A stretch of 64,000 nt of DNA, taken from Pseudomonadota bacterium. GTDB taxonomy: Bacteria > Pseudomonadota > Alphaproteobacteria > Rhizobiales > Xanthobacteraceae. The stretch spans positions 23,147 to 87,146 of the forward strand of contig JAEWHT010000025.1 in assembly GCA_023387695.1 (NCBI GenBank), written 5' to 3'. The position numbers and the translations under genes were made by a program. Below the pieces are notes generated by a model that worked only from the letters and a program-made list of their open reading frames with translations, made no database searches and was not told the DNA's origin. Shown here piece by piece: positions 16,589-26,900 of this stretch. How positions within the stretch are numbered: position 1 is the first letter of the stretch; each line of letters opens with the position of its first letter.

Positions 16589-17383
16589 TTAGCCATCCGA
16601 CGGCAGCCCCTGCGCGATGCCGCGAAAGCGCAGCGGCGCCAGCGACGATGCGCGCTGCCACCAATCGGCGACGCGGTCGTCGAGCGCCGTCACGCCGCGG
16701 CCTTGCCCTGGAAAGATCCGGATCTGCTGCACGGCTTCCGCCTCGAACCCCTTGCCCCTGCGCGTGATCTTGAGCGCGGCACCTTCACGATCACGCTGCG
16801 TCAGCGGCACCAGCAGCCGGCCGCGCGGACGGAGCGAGTCAAGCCAGAGCGAATGCGGATGCGAGAAACCCGCATGCGCGATAATCACGTCCGCCGGCTC
16901 GCCGATGTCCTGACACCCGTCGCCGTGGATAACCCTGACGTTGGGATAGGCGTGAAGATAGCTCGCCGCGCGTGATGCAAGCCGCGCGTCGCATTCGATC
17001 GCCTGGACGCTGCCCTTTGGGCCGACGATCTCCGACAGAATCGCCGAGAAATAGCCAAGCCCGCAACCGACCTGGATCACGCGATCCTTCGCACTGACGC
17101 CGAGCACGTCGATGAAATGCGCCCACAAGCTCGGCAAGCCCGTGTCGAGCTTGCGGCGCGCGTCGATGGCGACGAGCACATTGTCGTAGAGATGGACGGG
17201 GTCCGCGTCAGGCGTCAGGCGGTAGCTGCGCGCCGCCTCGCTCTTGATGCGCCACGGGCCCTTGGCGAGAAAATCTTCACGCGGCACCGTCGCGAGGGCC
17301 TTGAGCAGGCGGGGCGAAGAAATCCGCTCCCGCTTCGCGATCGACGCGACGTAGCGTGAACGCGCCGCGGACAGATCGCTCAT
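16589..17383 (-). CDS. Protein-L-isoaspartate O-methyltransferase family protein (divergent)
   Basis: A 264-residue SAM-binding protein of the PCMT fold. It starts like Pcm (LLKALATVPREDFL) and has motif I VIQVGCGLGYFSAILSEIVG. VQAIECDARLASRA and ADVIIAHAGF follow. The canonical GQTIS-x-P segment that recognises isoaspartyl peptides is missing; YDNVLVAIDARRKLDTG stands in its place. It is also about 45 residues longer than classical Pcm. Repair of isoaspartate is therefore doubtful and another substrate is likely. Its ATG overlaps the stop codon of the cyclase/AAA/TPR gene by four bases (ATGA), so the two should be translationally coupled. Confidence 0.85.
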   Translation of the reverse strand: MSDLSAARSRYVASIAKRERISSPRLLKALATVPREDFLAKGPWRIKSEAARSYRLTPDADPVHLYDNVLVAIDARRKLDTGLPSLWAHFIDVLGVSAKDRVIQVGCGLGYFSAILSEIVGPKGSVQAIECDARLASRAASYLHAYPNVRVIHGDGCQDIGEPADVIIAHAGFSHPHSLWLDSLRPRGRLLVPLTQRDREGAALKITRRGKGFEAEAVQQIRIFPGQGRGVTALDDRVADWWQRASSLAPLRFRGIAQGLPSDG

Positions 17384-20300
17384 TTCGCCGCATCGGCCTG
17401 CGGACGCGCGGGCGTGTCGCCCCCGAGTTCATGCACCAGTTGCATCGCCAGCTTCAAGTCCGGCGTCAGGAAGCCTTCATTGAACCTACCGACGATCGGC
17501 ACGAGCAGAAGGCTCGCATGTTCGCGCTTGCCCGCCTCGTGCGACAGACGCGCGAGGCTGACGGCCGTTCTGAGTTCCCAGGACAACGCGCCCTGCTTGC
17601 GCGCCGTCTCCAGCGACAGGTCGAACAGATCTTCCGCCTCCTGCACCGAGCCCGGATTGCCGTCTGACAGGATGATCTCGCCTTGCAGGCGATAGACTTC
17701 GGCGAGGTAGGAGTGATCGCCCGTCCGTCTTGCGGTCGCCAGCGCACCATCCAGCGCGCGCAAGGCCGCATCGCGCATGCCGACCTTGGCATAGGCCTCG
17801 GCGAGCAGGCAGCGGAACCAGCAACCTGCAAGCCAAGAATCCATCGCCTCGTATTCGTCGAGCCCAAACCGCATCTGGCTGATGCCTTCGTCGGCCTCGC
17901 CGAGCTGCGCCAGTGCCCAGCCACGCAGGATCGCGGCCTGCTGCTTCCAGTGCAGGAAGTTATGCTCGGTAGCGATGATCATGGCGCGGTTGGCGTGGTC
18001 GCGCGTGCCCTCGATATCGCGCAAATGCTGGCAGAGATAGGCCCCGAACACCAAAGCGAAGGCGAGCGAGAAAGGATGGCGAATCTTTTCCGCATGCTGG
18101 ATCGCCTGCTCGCTGTGCTGCCGTGCCGCGTCGGGCTGGCCGAGGAACCAGAGGAGATAGCCGAGATAGGACAGCGAGACGACGCCGGGATCGGTGCCGT
18201 GACGCTCCATCAGATCGGAGTGCAGATCGGGACTATAAAGACTGACGCAGCGGTGCAGATGGTGCTGCGCGGCGGCAAAGCGCCCGCGATAAAGCATGGT
18301 CATCGCGATCGAGCGATGCGCCTCGATCAGGTAACCAGTCTGCTGTGCCGGGAGTGTCCGCTCGTTGAGCCGCTCGCGCTTGGCGAATTTCAATAGCTCG
18401 ACGCTGAGATCATGCGCGCGCGTCAGATCGGCGCGGATGAAATGACAGACCCAGAGCCCGCGTGTGGCGGCAAAGGCCTTTTCGTCGTCATCGAGCTGCT
18501 GGCCGAGCTCGAGGGCGCGGATGTAGTTCTCCTCTACCTCCTGCACCGCGTAGCCCTTGGCCGCGATCAGCGCATTGCCGAGCGCGATGCGCAGTTCGAG
18601 TTCCATCTCGTCGGCGCCCTGCATCCGGGCATTGGCCTGCACGACACTGAGGCCGCGACGCAGATGACCGATCGCTTCGAGATTGGCGCCGCTTTTCGCG
18701 GCCTGCTTGCCGGCCTTGAGCCAGAAGCTTGCTGCGCCCTCGCTCTGGCCGGATTCAGTGAGGTGATGAGCCAGCAGCTCCGGCTCGCGCTCGGTCTTCT
18801 CCGGATACATGTCGGCAAGAACGAGGGCGATGCTGGCGTGCAGCTTGCGCCGCTCGCTATGCAACAGGCTCGCATGCGCCGCATTCTGGATCATCACGTG
18901 CTTGAACGAGTAGAGCGCATCGGGCGGATGGCCGCGGCGCATGATCAGCCCGGCCTCCTCCAGATGCGTCAGCGCCGCCTCGATCTGCTCGGCCGGCGTG
19001 TTGGCAACCGCGTGCAGGGTCTCGTAGGAAAACTCGCGGCCGATCGTGGCACCAATCTGCGCGATCCGCTTGAACGGACCCATCCGGTCGAGACGCGCCA
19101 TCAGCGAGTCCGTCAAGGTCGCCGGGATCGCGAGCTGCCGCCACGGGCCTGAGAGCACGTAGCGCCCGTGCCGCTCGGTCAGGAGGTTGGATTCGAGAAC
19201 CGTCTTGGTTAGCTCTTCCAGGAACAGCGGAACGCCGTCGGTCTTGACGATGATCTCCTCAACCACCTCCTTGGGCAATTCGCGCCCCGCGACGCGCTCG
19301 ACGAGCGTGGTGCGCAAGGGACGGCTCAGGCGGTTCAGCACGAGCGTGGTGATGTGCGAATGTGCATTCCAGCTCGGATGGAATTCGGAGCGCGCCGTGA
19401 TGATCGCGAGAATCTGCTGGTTCTGCACCCGGTCGACCAGGAGATCGACCACCTCGCGTGAGGTCGGATCAATCCAGTGCAAATCCTCGAAGGCCATCAC
19501 CAGCGGCATCTCGCGTGCGAGGCCCAGGAAATGATTGACCAGCGCGGCGACGGTCGCATCCTTCTGCTGCTGGGGCGACAGATCGAGCGGCGGATAACGT
19601 TCGCCCGTTGGAATCGATAGCAGCGCGGCAAACAGCGGCGTGACCTGTTCGATATCACCGTGAGCCGCGGCAATGGCCGTCTCCAGGCTCGCCAGTGACA
19701 GCGCCGACACATCTTCGCGATCGAGACCGAGCGAGAACTTGAGCTGCTCGACGAAGGGATAGAAAGCGGTCGAGGTGTAATAAGGCGAGCACTGGAACGA
19801 GACCTGTCCATGCCGGTCGCCCGAGATCCGCTCGAAGATTTCCTGGATGATGCGCGACTTGCCGATGCCGGGCTCGCCGAACTTGACGACGACCTGGCCG
19901 TCGCCTTCCTTGACCTGCTGCCAGCGCCCCATCAGCAGCGCGATTTCTTCCTCGCGATTGACGAGCGGGGTGAGCCGCGTGCCCATGGCCGCGGCAAAGC
20001 GGGTCTCCACGCGCGTGGCGCGCACGACGTGCCAGGCTTGCGTCTTTTCCGAGATGCCCTTCAACGTTTGGGCACCGAGATTGCGGTAATCGAACTTGCC
20101 CTTCAGCAAGGATTGCGTCGAGGCGGAGATCACCACGCCGTTGGGCGGCGCCAGCGCCTGCAGGCGCGCGGCGAGATTGACGGTCTCGCCGACCGCGGAA
20201 TCGCGCTCTTCGGTACCCTGGCCGACGAGGTCGCCGACCACGACGAGGCCGGTTGCGATCCCGATGCGGACGGCAGGCGCGTGGCTGAGTGCGCCGCGCG

Positions 20301-20844
20301 GCTCGATCGCGCGCGCGGTCGAGAGCACCCGCACGATCTCGAGACCGGCGCGCACCGAGCGCTCGGCATCGTCCTCATGCGCGGTCGGATAGCCGAAATA
20401 AACCAGAATGCCGTCGCCGACGAAGCGGGCGGCAAAGCCTTCGTAATGCTTGACGACGCGCACGCAGGTCTCGCGGAAGCTCGCGATCATGTCGCGCACG
20501 TCTTCCGGATCGAACTGAGCCGACAGCGCAGTGGAATCCACCATGTCGCAGAACATGGTGGTGAGCTGACGCCGCTCCGCACCAACCTCCGCACGAGTCG
20601 GCGGACGCGCGGGCGCGACCGGCGGCTCCGCCACCTCGGCCTGAAACAGCGCGGCCATCGCCCGCTGCAATCGCTTGCGATCGCCGAGTGGCAGTCCGAG
20701 TTCGGCAAGATCAGCCTCGGTCAGGTCGCCCATGACGTCGAGATCGAGACGGTGCTGCGCGAACAGATCGGTATAATGGCCAAGACCGATGCCTTCGAGC
20801 CAGCGCTTCAGCCCGACTTCAGTCTCCGGCTCTTTCTCCAGCAT
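17380..20844 (-). CDS. SAM-domain / class III nucleotide cyclase / AAA ATPase / TPR regulatory protein
   Basis: A 1154-residue multidomain cytoplasmic protein. Residues 8-68 form a SAM domain (LEGIGLGHYTDLFAQH). Residues 90-265 are a class III cyclase homology domain with metal Asp residues in FCDMVDST (Asp100) and FVGDGILVYFG (Asp144) and the transition-state Asn/Arg in VGETVNLAARLQ. The base-selecting Lys four positions before Asp144 is Arg (Arg140). Residues 280-560 hold an NTPase with Walker A GEPGIGKSR and a Walker B-like MAFEDLHWID. The C-terminal half is all-helical TPR-like repeats. The architecture resembles LuxR/MalT-like STAND regulators with a cyclase output. It is coupled to the PCMT-like gene downstream and divergent from the NRPS gene. 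The signal and product are unknown. Confidence 0.92.
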   Translation of the reverse strand: MLEKEPETEVGLKRWLEGIGLGHYTDLFAQHRLDLDVMGDLTEADLAELGLPLGDRKRLQRAMAALFQAEVAEPPVAPARPPTRAEVGAERRQLTTMFCDMVDSTALSAQFDPEDVRDMIASFRETCVRVVKHYEGFAARFVGDGILVYFGYPTAHEDDAERSVRAGLEIVRVLSTARAIEPRGALSHAPAVRIGIATGLVVVGDLVGQGTEERDSAVGETVNLAARLQALAPPNGVVISASTQSLLKGKFDYRNLGAQTLKGISEKTQAWHVVRATRVETRFAAAMGTRLTPLVNREEEIALLMGRWQQVKEGDGQVVVKFGEPGIGKSRIIQEIFERISGDRHGQVSFQCSPYYTSTAFYPFVEQLKFSLGLDREDVSALSLASLETAIAAAHGDIEQVTPLFAALLSIPTGERYPPLDLSPQQQKDATVAALVNHFLGLAREMPLVMAFEDLHWIDPTSREVVDLLVDRVQNQQILAIITARSEFHPSWNAHSHITTLVLNRLSRPLRTTLVERVAGRELPKEVVEEIIVKTDGVPLFLEELTKTVLESNLLTERHGRYVLSGPWRQLAIPATLTDSLMARLDRMGPFKRIAQIGATIGREFSYETLHAVANTPAEQIEAALTHLEEAGLIMRRGHPPDALYSFKHVMIQNAAHASLLHSERRKLHASIALVLADMYPEKTEREPELLAHHLTESGQSEGAASFWLKAGKQAAKSGANLEAIGHLRRGLSVVQANARMQGADEMELELRIALGNALIAAKGYAVQEVEENYIRALELGQQLDDDEKAFAATRGLWVCHFIRADLTRAHDLSVELLKFAKRERLNERTLPAQQTGYLIEAHRSIAMTMLYRGRFAAAQHHLHRCVSLYSPDLHSDLMERHGTDPGVVSLSYLGYLLWFLGQPDAARQHSEQAIQHAEKIRHPFSLAFALVFGAYLCQHLRDIEGTRDHANRAMIIATEHNFLHWKQQAAILRGWALAQLGEADEGISQMRFGLDEYEAMDSWLAGCWFRCLLAEAYAKVGMRDAALRALDGALATARRTGDHSYLAEVYRLQGEIILSDGNPGSVQEAEDLFDLSLETARKQGALSWELRTAVSLARLSHEAGKREHASLLLVPIVGRFNEGFLTPDLKLAMQLVHELGGDTPARPQADAAK

Positions 20845-20980
20845 GGTGATTCCGCCCCCACACTCCCACCGCCAAAGGGCTTAAGGTCCCTCAACCACAG
20901 ATTTTGGGGCCAAAACTTCACCTCAGACTGGACGCGTTCCCTAACTCTTGGGAAGAATAGCCCAATCGGATCAAAAGGGA

Positions 20981-23900
20981 ATGGCATTGTCGGTGATTGC
21001 ATCCGGGGCGGGAGAAGGGGCGACCAATGCGGGCGCCGAAGCCAAGTCCATTGCCGATCTCGGCGGCCTCCTCGCCTTTTACGCGCAAACGATACCTGCG
21101 GCGCCCGCCCTGCTTGCCCCCGGCCGGCCACCCCTGAGCTATGGCGCGCTCGGCACCGGGATCGCACGTCTCGTCCAAATGCTGCGAGCACTCGGCATTG
21201 CACCCGGCGACCGTATTGCTGTTGCACTGCCGCGCGGCGCCGATAGTGCGCTGGCCCTGATCGCAGTCGCGTCAAGCTGCGCCTGCGTCCCCATCAATCC
21301 CGACCTGACGGCCGACGAGCTGCAACGCTATTTCAGCGAGATGAAGCTGGCCGCGCTGGTCACGCGCGCCGACATGAACTCGGCGAGCCGCGACGTCGCC
21401 CGGGCGCTCGATATCGCGGTGATCGACTTCGTGCCGGGACCGGAGACAGACCTCGGCGGCTGCGCGTTCATCGGCCCAATGGTGGGGCCGGCCTGCGCGA
21501 AAGGCGCCGCGGGCGCCGAGGATGATGCCTTTATCCTGCTGACGTCAGGCACGGCAGCGCGGCCGAAGATGGTGCCGCTGACACATCGCAATGTGTGTCT
21601 CTCCGCGCAAAATGCCGGCCGCGTGCTGTCTCTCGCCCCGCAAGATCGCCTGCTCAACGCCCTGCCGCTGTTTCACGCCCATGGCCTGATCTCCGGCCTC
21701 TTGACCGCGCTCGCAGCGGGCTCAAGCGTGATTGTGACCGGCGGTTTCGATGCGCCGTCCTTCTTCGGCTGGATGCGGGACCTTCAGCCGACCTGGTACA
21801 CGGCGGTGCCGACCATCCATCGCGCGTTGCTGACGGCTGCGGAGGCCAATCCGGAGCGGGTCCGGTCATCCTCGCTGCGCGTGATCCGCTCGGCCTCGTC
21901 ATCGCTTGCGCCCGCCATCCTGAACGGGCTCGAGGCGATGTTCGGCGTCCCCGTGCTCGAAACCTATGGGATGACCGAGGCGGCCTCGCAGATTGCCGCC
22001 AACCCGTTCGAGTTGCGCAAGATCGGCTCCGTTGGCCGCGCCGCGGGCCCGGATATCGCGATCATGGACGAGGCCGGCCGCAGGCTTGCGAGCGGCGAGC
22101 GCGGCGAGATCATGCTGCGCGGGCCGAATATGAGCCGCGGCTATTATAATGACGAGGCCGCGACACAGGCCGCATTTCGCGACGGCTGGTTCAGGACCGG
22201 CGATCTCGGCTATCTCGACGAAGACGGCTATCTCTTCATCGTCGGCCGCATCAAGGACGTCATCAACCGGGGTGGCCAGAAGATCTCGCCGCTGGAGGTG
22301 GAGGAGGTGCTGCTGGCTCACCCGGCGGTGCTCGAAGCCGGCGTCTTCGCCGTTCCCCACGCAAAACTCGGCGAGAACGTTGCCGCCGTCGTGGTGCTGC
22401 GTCCCAATTCTGAGGCGACCTCCGACCAGCTGCGCCAGTTCGCGCGCAAGCGTCTCGCCGCCTACAAGGTGCCGAGCCTGATCCACGGCGTCGCTGCGCT
22501 GCCCAAGGGCGCCAGCGGCAAGGTCAAGCGTAACGCGCTGGCTGATTTGATTGCGGCGCCGCACGACGACGACGATGCGCAGCTGCCGCGCAACGATCTG
22601 GAGACCCAGCTCGCGGAGATCTGGGCCAATCTGCTCGAGCTTCCACGGGTCGGCGTCGATCAGGACGTCTTTGCGCTCGGCGCGGATTCGCTCGCGGTGA
22701 CGCAGATGCGTTCACGTTTGCGCGAGCGCTTCAACGCCAACTTCTCGTTCGAGGACATCTTCGATTGCGCCACCGTCGGCGCTCTCGCCGCCCGGCTCGA
22801 GACCATGTCGCATCGCGATGCGACGCTGCCGGCGTGGCACCAGGCAGCCCGTGAGGAGGAGGACGCGCCGCTGTCGTTCCAGCAGCAGCGGATGTATGTG
22901 CTCTCACGGCTCGACCCGACGCGCTACAATTATAATGTGGTCGAGGTCGCACTGCTCAAGGGCGAGATCGACATTGCAGCGCTTCAGGCAGGCTTGGCGT
23001 CGATCTCTGCAAATCACGAGGCGCTGCGTTCGGTTTTCGTCGAACGCGAGGGCGAGCCTGTGCAGCGTGCGCTTCGGAGGCCACCGGAACTCGAACGGAT
23101 CAAGCTCAAGCCCTGCCCTTCACACCGCCGTACCGCCGTCGTCCGGCGCGAAGCCCTGAAGCTTGCGCAATATACGTTCGATCTCGCCCACGAACCGCCG
23201 CTGAAGGTCACGCTGCTTTCGTTCGACAAGTCCAGCCATGCGCTGGTGGTCAATGTCCACCACCTCGTGACCGATGGCTGGTCGCAGCGGCTGTTCTGGG
23301 AGGCGCTTGCGGCCGGATATTCCGCCGCGCGCAAAGGAAGCGCGACGGCGTTGCCCTCGCCGAGCTTCCAATATCGCGACTTTGCCCGCTGGCAGCTGAG
23401 CTGGGCCCAGACACCGGCGGCAAAAGAGCAGCTCGACTACTGGAAGACCCAGCTCGACGGCGTCACCACGCTGCCGCTGCGAACCGACCGGCCGAGGCCC
23501 GAAGTCTGGAGCGGGCAAGGCGCCCGTCATTATTTCGAGTTCTCCAAGGGCCTTTCGGCCGATATTCGCCGGCTGAGCCAGGACCAGGGCGTGACGCCGT
23601 TCATGGCGCTGCTCGCGGTGTTCCAGTGTCTGCTGTTGCGCCACACCGGACATGAGGACGTCGCGACCGGCTCGCTGATTGCGAACCGCAACCAGATCGA
23701 AAGCGAGCGACTGATCGGGCTGTTTGCCAACACGCTGATCCTGCGCAACGATTTTGGCGGCGACCCGACCTTCGACGAGATGCTGCGACGGGTCCGGCAA
23801 GTCACGCTCGATGCTTACCGCAACCAGGACCTTCCGATCGAGGAGGTCCTGCGCGCGTTGCAGATCACGCGACGGACGGACGGCAATCCGCTGTTCCGGA

Positions 23901-26900
23901 TCATGTTCATCCTCCAGAACGCCTCGATCGAGGCCGCACACTTTCCCGGCCTCTCGACGCGGCGGCTGGAAGTCGACCCGGAAGTCGCGCGCTTCGACAT
24001 CACGCTGGAATTGGTCGAGGCCGAGGGCCGCTTCACCGGCTTCTTCGAATACGCCACCGATCTGTTCGACGCCGGCACGATCGAGGGCATGGCGGATCAG
24101 TTCAAGACACTGTTCAAGGCCGTCATCGCCAATCCCGAGCAACGCATCTCGCGCCTGCCGCTGCTGACGGATGCAGAACGCCGGCAGCTGCCGGCGAAAG
24201 GCCGGACGGCCAATTTCACCACACGCGGCAATCTCTGCGAACGCTTCGAGCAGCAGGCGAAGAAGACGCCGAATACGATCGCGATATCCGATGGACGCCT
24301 ATCGCTGAGCTATCGCGAGTTGGCGCGCCGCAGCCAGGCGATCGCGCGATGGCTCACACGTGAAGGCGTCGGCGCCGAGAGCGTGGTCGCCCTGCTCGCC
24401 GATCGCGGGCCCAACCTGCTCGCAGCAATGATCGGCGTTCAGCGCGCGGGCGCGGCTTTCCTGAACCTCGATCCCGAGCAGCCGCCGGCGAGGCTCGCAA
24501 CCATCCTCGGATCGAGCTGCGCGACCGTGCTGCTGACGGGGCGCGCGCAATCCTCCCTGGTCGGCGCGCTGCTCGAGCCGCTGGTCGAGCGCATCCTCGT
24601 GGCCGAGATCGAGGACGCGATTGCGCTTGAAACGACCAAACCGGCCCGCGCGGTGCGGCGTGCAGACTCGAGCCTTGCCTATCTCATCTACACGTCCGGC
24701 TCCTCCGGTGCGCCGAAGGGCGTGATGATCGAGCAGCGCGGACTGTCGAACCATCTGGCGTCGCTCATCTCAGAGCTTGGCCTCACGTCCAAAGACGTGA
24801 TCGCGCAGACCGCGCCGCAAAGCTTCGTCATCTCGGTCTGGCAGTTCCTCGCCGGCCCCATGGCCGGCGCGCGCGTGCATGTCTGCGACAATGCGGTCGT
24901 ACAGGACCCCGTGCTGCTAGCCCAGGAGATCGAGGGCGAAGGCATCACGGTGCTCGAGATCGTCCCCTCGCTGCTCCGCATCATCCTCGAACGGATGGAC
25001 GAAGCGGAGATACTGCGCGCCTTCGCGAAATTGCGGCTGCTGATCTCGACCGGCGAACCGCTGCCGGTCGACCTCTGCCGCGCCTGGTTCGCCCGCTGCC
25101 CGAAGGTGCCGCTCATCAACGCCTACGGCGCCTCGGAATGCTCAGATGATGTCTCCCTGCACCGGCTGACCAAGGCTCCGGACATCGCGACGACCAACGT
25201 CCCGGTCGGAGCGCCGCTGCCCAACACCCAGCTCTATGTGCTCGATTCCAATCTGGAGCCGCAGCCGATCGGCGTGGTCGGCGAGCTCTGCATCGGCGGC
25301 GCCGGTGTCGGCCGCGGCTATGTCAACGATCCCGCGCAGAGCCGGCAGCGCTTCATCCCCGATCCATTCACGCGGGAGAAAGGCAGCCGGCTGTACCGCA
25401 CCGGCGATCTCGCCCGCCGCCGGGCCGACGGGACGATCGAATGCCTCGGCCGCGCCGATCTTCAGGTCAAGGTCCGCGGCTATCGCATCGAGCTCAAGGA
25501 GATCGAGGCGGCGCTGGCCGACCACGCGGGCGTGCGCGCCGGCATCGTCGAACCGCGCCGCGATGCCAACGGCGATGCAAAGCTGATCGCCCATGTCGTC
25601 GCCAAGGCTGGCGGCCAGACGAGCGCCAGCGAATTGCGCGATTTCCTCAAGAGCCGGCTTCCAGGGCATGCGATCCCGTCCGCGTTCCTGTTCCTGGATC
25701 AGGTCCCGCTCAATTCTCACGGCAAGCTCGATCGTTCGGCCCTGCTGGCGTCGCCGCAACCGGAGACCGCCGGGACAGAGACCGCCGTGCCGGCCCGCCG
25801 CTTCACCGAAAAGGTGCTGTCCGACATCTGGATCGATCTGCTTGAGGTCGAGACCCTCGGCGTCACCGACAATTTCTTCGACCTCGGCGGCCATTCGCTG
25901 TTGGCAGGCCAGGCGATGGCGCGCGTGGCCCGTGCGCTCGGGGCCTCGCTGCCGATCAAGACCATCTTCGAGGCGCCGACGATCGAAGAACTCGCCCGGC
26001 TGGTCGACGACGCCGTGGCAACGAAACCGCAAAAGGCCAGCGTCCCTCGCCTCGCCCAAAGCGGACCTCCGACGTTGTCGATCGCGCAGGACCAGATGAT
26101 GCGGATCGAGAAGAACCTGCCCGGTCTGCCGCTGTTCAACCTGCCATTCGCGTTCCATCTCGAAGGCCCGATCGATCCGCGCAGGCTCGCGCAAGCCATC
26201 GACGACATCGTGCGCCGCCACGAATCGTTGCGAACGGCGTTCCGCTGGAATGGCGACGAGCCGGTCAGCCGCGTCATCGCGCCCGCCACGCTCGGTCCGG
26301 TCCTGACTGTCGAGACCATCGGCGAAGGACGGCCGCACAACAACAAGCGGCGGAAAGCGCTCGAGCAGAAAAAGATCGAGCTTCTGATCGCTCAGGAGAC
26401 CTACACTCCGGTCGCCGCCGCCCGCGCGCCGCTGCTGCGGGCAAGGCTGCTGCGGCTGCACGCCGAGGATCACATCCTGTTGCTGACGCTGCATCACGCC
26501 ATCGCCGACGGATGGTCGATCGGCGTATTGTTCGAGGAATTGTCCAACCGCTATGCCGCACTGGCGGGTCACCAATCGGCGCCCGCGCCGAAGATGCCGC
26601 TCGCCTATTCCGACGTCGCTCGCTGGCAGCGATGGTGGTGCGGCACCGAGGCGGCGCGCCGGCAGGCAGCCGACTGGATCGAGAATTTGCGCGGTGCGGC
26701 GCCGCTGTTTGACGGCGAAGCCCGCCCGGGCGCGGCGACCGGCCATCATCCGCTCGGCCTGGAGCGCGACCTGGTGACCCGCCTCCAGGCCTATGCGCGC
26801 CAGCACAATGCCACGCTGTTTATGTGTCTGCTCACCGGGCTGAAGGCGCTGTTGCTGGCGCGGACCGGGCGGACAGACATTTCGATCGCCACGGCCATGG

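Noticed and set aside
19810..21246. A 478-codon plus-strand ORF opposite the cyclase regulator
   Set aside because: Antisense shadow with no recognisable domain; the minus-strand protein has clear SAM, cyclase and AAA motifs.
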